Assembly (NCBI GenBank): GCA_017484135.1
Contig: JAFUTQ010000038.1
Location: 1 to 36,963 of the forward strand
DNA from: Lachnospiraceae bacterium
GTDB taxonomy: Bacteria; Bacillota; Clostridia; Lachnospirales; Lachnospiraceae
Direction: 5' to 3'
DNA: 36,963 nt
Below are positions 34,760 through 36,963 of the stretch, piece by piece; within the stretch, counting starts at the first letter, position 1, and each line of letters opens with the position of its first letter. The notes below the pieces were generated by a model. That model did not search any database, was not told the DNA's origin, and saw only the letters and a list, made by a program, of their open reading frames with translations. The translations under genes were made by a program, and so were the position numbers.

Positions 34760-36859
34760 ATGAGTGAACAATCCATTTATGAGTTAAACAGAATCCAGCA
34801 ATATATCATGCAGATGCGTCCGATTTTGAAAAAAAGAGCACTTTTTTCGGACGGTACGGAGGACTATCGGATTCCGCCGGAGCCGGAGCCGTTTGAACGC
34901 GTGACCATCCGTTTCCGCTCGGCAAAGAGTAATGTGGATGCGGTGTGGCTGAATGCAGGGGAACGAAAGTATCGCATGCAGAAGGTAGAGACCGAGGGGG
35001 CATTTGACTTTTATTCCGTTGATATTTCCTTAGAGGATCAGCCGTTTTCCTATTATTTTGAAGTGGTGACGGGGATGCTGCGCTGCTATTACGACCGCTA
35101 CGGTGTGACGCCGGAGATCCGGCCGCAGTACAGCTTTTGCATCGTACCCGGATTTTCGACCCCGAAATGGGCAAAGGGAGCCGTGATGTACCAGATCCTT
35201 GTGGATCGCTTTTATAACGGAGATCCCGGCAACGATGTGCTGACCGATGAATATTTTTATATTCGTTCCAACAGCCGGAAGGTGGAGAATTGGAGCAAGT
35301 GTCCGGAGAACTTTTCGGTGGCGGAGTTTTACGGCGGAGATCTGGAGGGAGTCAGGCAGAAGCTGGATTATCTTCAGGAACTCGGAATAGAGGTCATTTA
35401 TTTTAATCCGTTGTTTGTATCTCCTTCCAATCACAAGTATGATATTCAGGATTATGATCACATTGACCCGCACTACGGAAAAATTGTCGTGGATGAGGGA
35501 GAACTGCTGAATGGAGAGCGGTACCAAAACAGTGAGGCGACCAGGTATATCTCCCGTGTGACGGATCTGCGCAATCTGGAGGCCAGTGACGCGCTGTTTG
35601 CCCAGCTGGTATCCGAGGCGCATGCCAGAGGAATCCGGGTCATTCTGGACGGAGTCTTTAATCATTGCGGCTCCTTCAATAAATGGCTGGATCGTGAGAA
35701 AATCTACAATAAAGAGGCGGGCTATGAACCGGGAGCTTATCGGGAGAAGGAAAGTCCGTATCATGATTTCTTCCGGTTTTACGACGAGAATCACTGGCCG
35801 GATAATTGTACATACGATGGCTGGTGGGGACACGATACGCTGCCGAAGTTGAATTATGAATCCTCGGAAAAGCTGCGCGACTACATTCTGAAGATTGCGG
35901 CAAAATGGGTTTCTGCGCCCTACAATGCGGATGGATGGAGACTGGATGTAGCGGCAGATCTCGGGCACAGTCCGGAGTACAATCATCAGTTCTGGAGAGA
36001 ATTCCGTCGCGTGGTTAAGGAGGCAAATCCGGAAGCCATTATCCTCGCAGAGCATTATGGTGATCCCCGTTCCTGGCTGGAGGGCGATCAGTGGGATACT
36101 GTTATGAACTACGATGCGTTTATGGAACCGGTCACATGGTTTTTTACCGGAATGGAAAAGCACAGTGACGATTTCAAGCCGGGAAATATCGGAAAGCTGG
36201 AATACTATGAGGGTGCAATGCGACATTACATGGCGAGCTTTATGACACCGTCCCTGCAGTGCGCAATGAACGAGTTGTCCAACCATGACCATTCCCGTTT
36301 CCTGACGAGAACGAATCATAAGGTCGGCAGAGTGGATCAGCATGGTTCGCATGCGGCGGAGGAAGGAATCAACAAGGCGGTCTTCCGCGAGGCGGTAGTC
36401 GTGCAGATGACATGGCCGGGGGCACCCACGGTTTACTATGGAGACGAGGCAGGCGTATGCGGGTTTACGGATCCGGATAACCGCAGAACCTATCCGTGGG
36501 GACATGAAGACAAGGAGCTGATTGCATTTCACCGCGAAATGATCCGGATTCACAAAGAAAATCCGGCGCTGAAAACAGGCTCTTTGACCTTCCTTAACGG
36601 GGCGGACAATCAGCTTTGCTACGCCAGATTTAACAGGCAGCAGCAGTTTGTTATTATTATCAACAACGATGAGAGGGATTGCCATCTGGATCTCTCTGTA
36701 TGGGCCGCAAACCTGCCCAGATACGGTCAATTGGAACGCGTCATGCTTTCCTATGATGACGGCTACAATATGAATCCGGTTATTTATGAGATTCGGCATG
36801 GACGGATTGAAATTACACTGCCGAAGCATTCGGCAGCAATCTTGAAAAATAGGAGCTAG
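34760..36859 (+). CDS. GH13 neopullulanase/cyclomaltodextrinase-type enzyme
   Basis: This 699-aa enzyme begins at ATG 34760 with GAGGGG upstream; a GTG at 34742 would be a poorer start. It has no signal peptide. An N-terminal CBM34-like domain (about residues 45-130) precedes a GH13 barrel: DGVFNH (297-302), GWRLD with the nucleophile Asp396, LAEH with the acid/base Glu431, and SNHDHSR with Asp510. A long insert at about 240-275 (rich in acidic residues) and another near 305-360 make it larger than the 565-aa paralogue, from which it has clearly diverged. It would degrade maltodextrins, cyclodextrins or pullulan-like oligosaccharides in the cytoplasm. It has its own promoter, away from the transport operon. 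Confidence 0.9.
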   Translation: MSEQSIYELNRIQQYIMQMRPILKKRALFSDGTEDYRIPPEPEPFERVTIRFRSAKSNVDAVWLNAGERKYRMQKVETEGAFDFYSVDISLEDQPFSYYFEVVTGMLRCYYDRYGVTPEIRPQYSFCIVPGFSTPKWAKGAVMYQILVDRFYNGDPGNDVLTDEYFYIRSNSRKVENWSKCPENFSVAEFYGGDLEGVRQKLDYLQELGIEVIYFNPLFVSPSNHKYDIQDYDHIDPHYGKIVVDEGELLNGERYQNSEATRYISRVTDLRNLEASDALFAQLVSEAHARGIRVILDGVFNHCGSFNKWLDREKIYNKEAGYEPGAYREKESPYHDFFRFYDENHWPDNCTYDGWWGHDTLPKLNYESSEKLRDYILKIAAKWVSAPYNADGWRLDVAADLGHSPEYNHQFWREFRRVVKEANPEAIILAEHYGDPRSWLEGDQWDTVMNYDAFMEPVTWFFTGMEKHSDDFKPGNIGKLEYYEGAMRHYMASFMTPSLQCAMNELSNHDHSRFLTRTNHKVGRVDQHGSHAAEEGINKAVFREAVVVQMTWPGAPTVYYGDEAGVCGFTDPDNRRTYPWGHEDKELIAFHREMIRIHKENPALKTGSLTFLNGADNQLCYARFNRQQQFVIIINNDERDCHLDLSVWAANLPRYGQLERVMLSYDDGYNMNPVIYEIRHGRIEITLPKHSAAILKNRS

Positions 36860-36907
36860 GTTGCAATTTACGGCGCGGGAGGGGGGCAGAATGGAGGGTT
36901 ACCGGTC

Positions 36908-36926
36908 ATGCCGCCGTCGGCGGCAT
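36908..36926 (+). terminator. Hairpin downstream of the second GH13 gene
   Basis: ATGCCGCC (36908-36915) and GGCGGCAT (36919-36926) form a perfect GC-rich stem with a three-base loop, 48 bases after the stop codon. The following TTGACTCTTTGC is a poor U-run, so it may be a terminator or another palindromic element. The window ends 37 bases later. Confidence 0.45.
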
Positions 36927-36963
36927 TGACTCTTTGCACAAAAAGCTCTGGGAAATGCTGGCA

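Noticed and set aside
35030-36829. A 599-codon open frame on the minus strand inside the second GH13 gene
   Set aside because: It is antisense to a gene with all GH13 catalytic motifs; its translation has no recognisable domain. Long antisense frames are expected here from codon bias.

Overview
The window looks like a chromosomal segment from a spore-forming, starch-using member of the Clostridia, most likely a Lachnospiraceae-type gut anaerobe. The support is gene content and synteny: sporulation genes (yabP, yabQ, spoIIE, a CotS-like protein), the Firmicute order rqcP-yabP-yabQ-divIC-spoIIE-tilS-hpt-ftsH, consensus sigma-A promoters, strong AGGAGG ribosome-binding sites, and a LacI-controlled maltodextrin operon. 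No species can be named from sequence alone.

Region 1 (about 1-6540) is accessory DNA. It opens with degraded sequence. Next comes a two-gene unit: an unrecognised 246-aa protein whose size, layout and neighbour recall bacterial gasdermins, and a 726-aa HEXXH metallopeptidase with a C-terminal TPR array. This unit converges, with one base between the stop codons, on an AbiH-family abortive-infection gene. Two damaged site-specific recombinases follow: a tyrosine integrase with an apparent internal deletion and a serine recombinase frameshifted in an A9 tract. Together this reads as a defence island on a decaying mobile element.

Region 2 (6567-9974) is ordinary: a DUF2383-like helical protein, TspO, DegV, a LysM protein without a signal peptide, and an unknown 144-aa protein.

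Region 3 (about 10070-17770) begins with a roughly 370-nt non-coding RNA that has its own perfect promoter and terminator, followed by a palindromic intergenic repeat. Then come a divergent LacI-type regulator and a five-gene operon: a starch-binding lipoprotein, a GH13 enzyme, and the MalE, MalF and MalG homologues. Two LacI-type palindromes cover the operon promoter. No transporter ATPase gene is present. A second GH13 enzyme lies at 34760-36859, and phosphoglucomutase (24997-26733) would process glucose-1-phosphate.

Region 4 (17936-26733) holds a large TPR/GGDEF regulator with a degenerate MalT-like ATPase module, cca, a CotS-like kinase-fold protein, a PEGA lipoprotein and phosphoglucomutase.

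Region 5 (26758-34687) holds HU, then the sporulation, division and housekeeping cluster from rqcP to ftsH. The spoIIE promoter has the unusual 21-bp spacer and Spo0A-like boxes expected of a Spo0A-activated sigma-A promoter.
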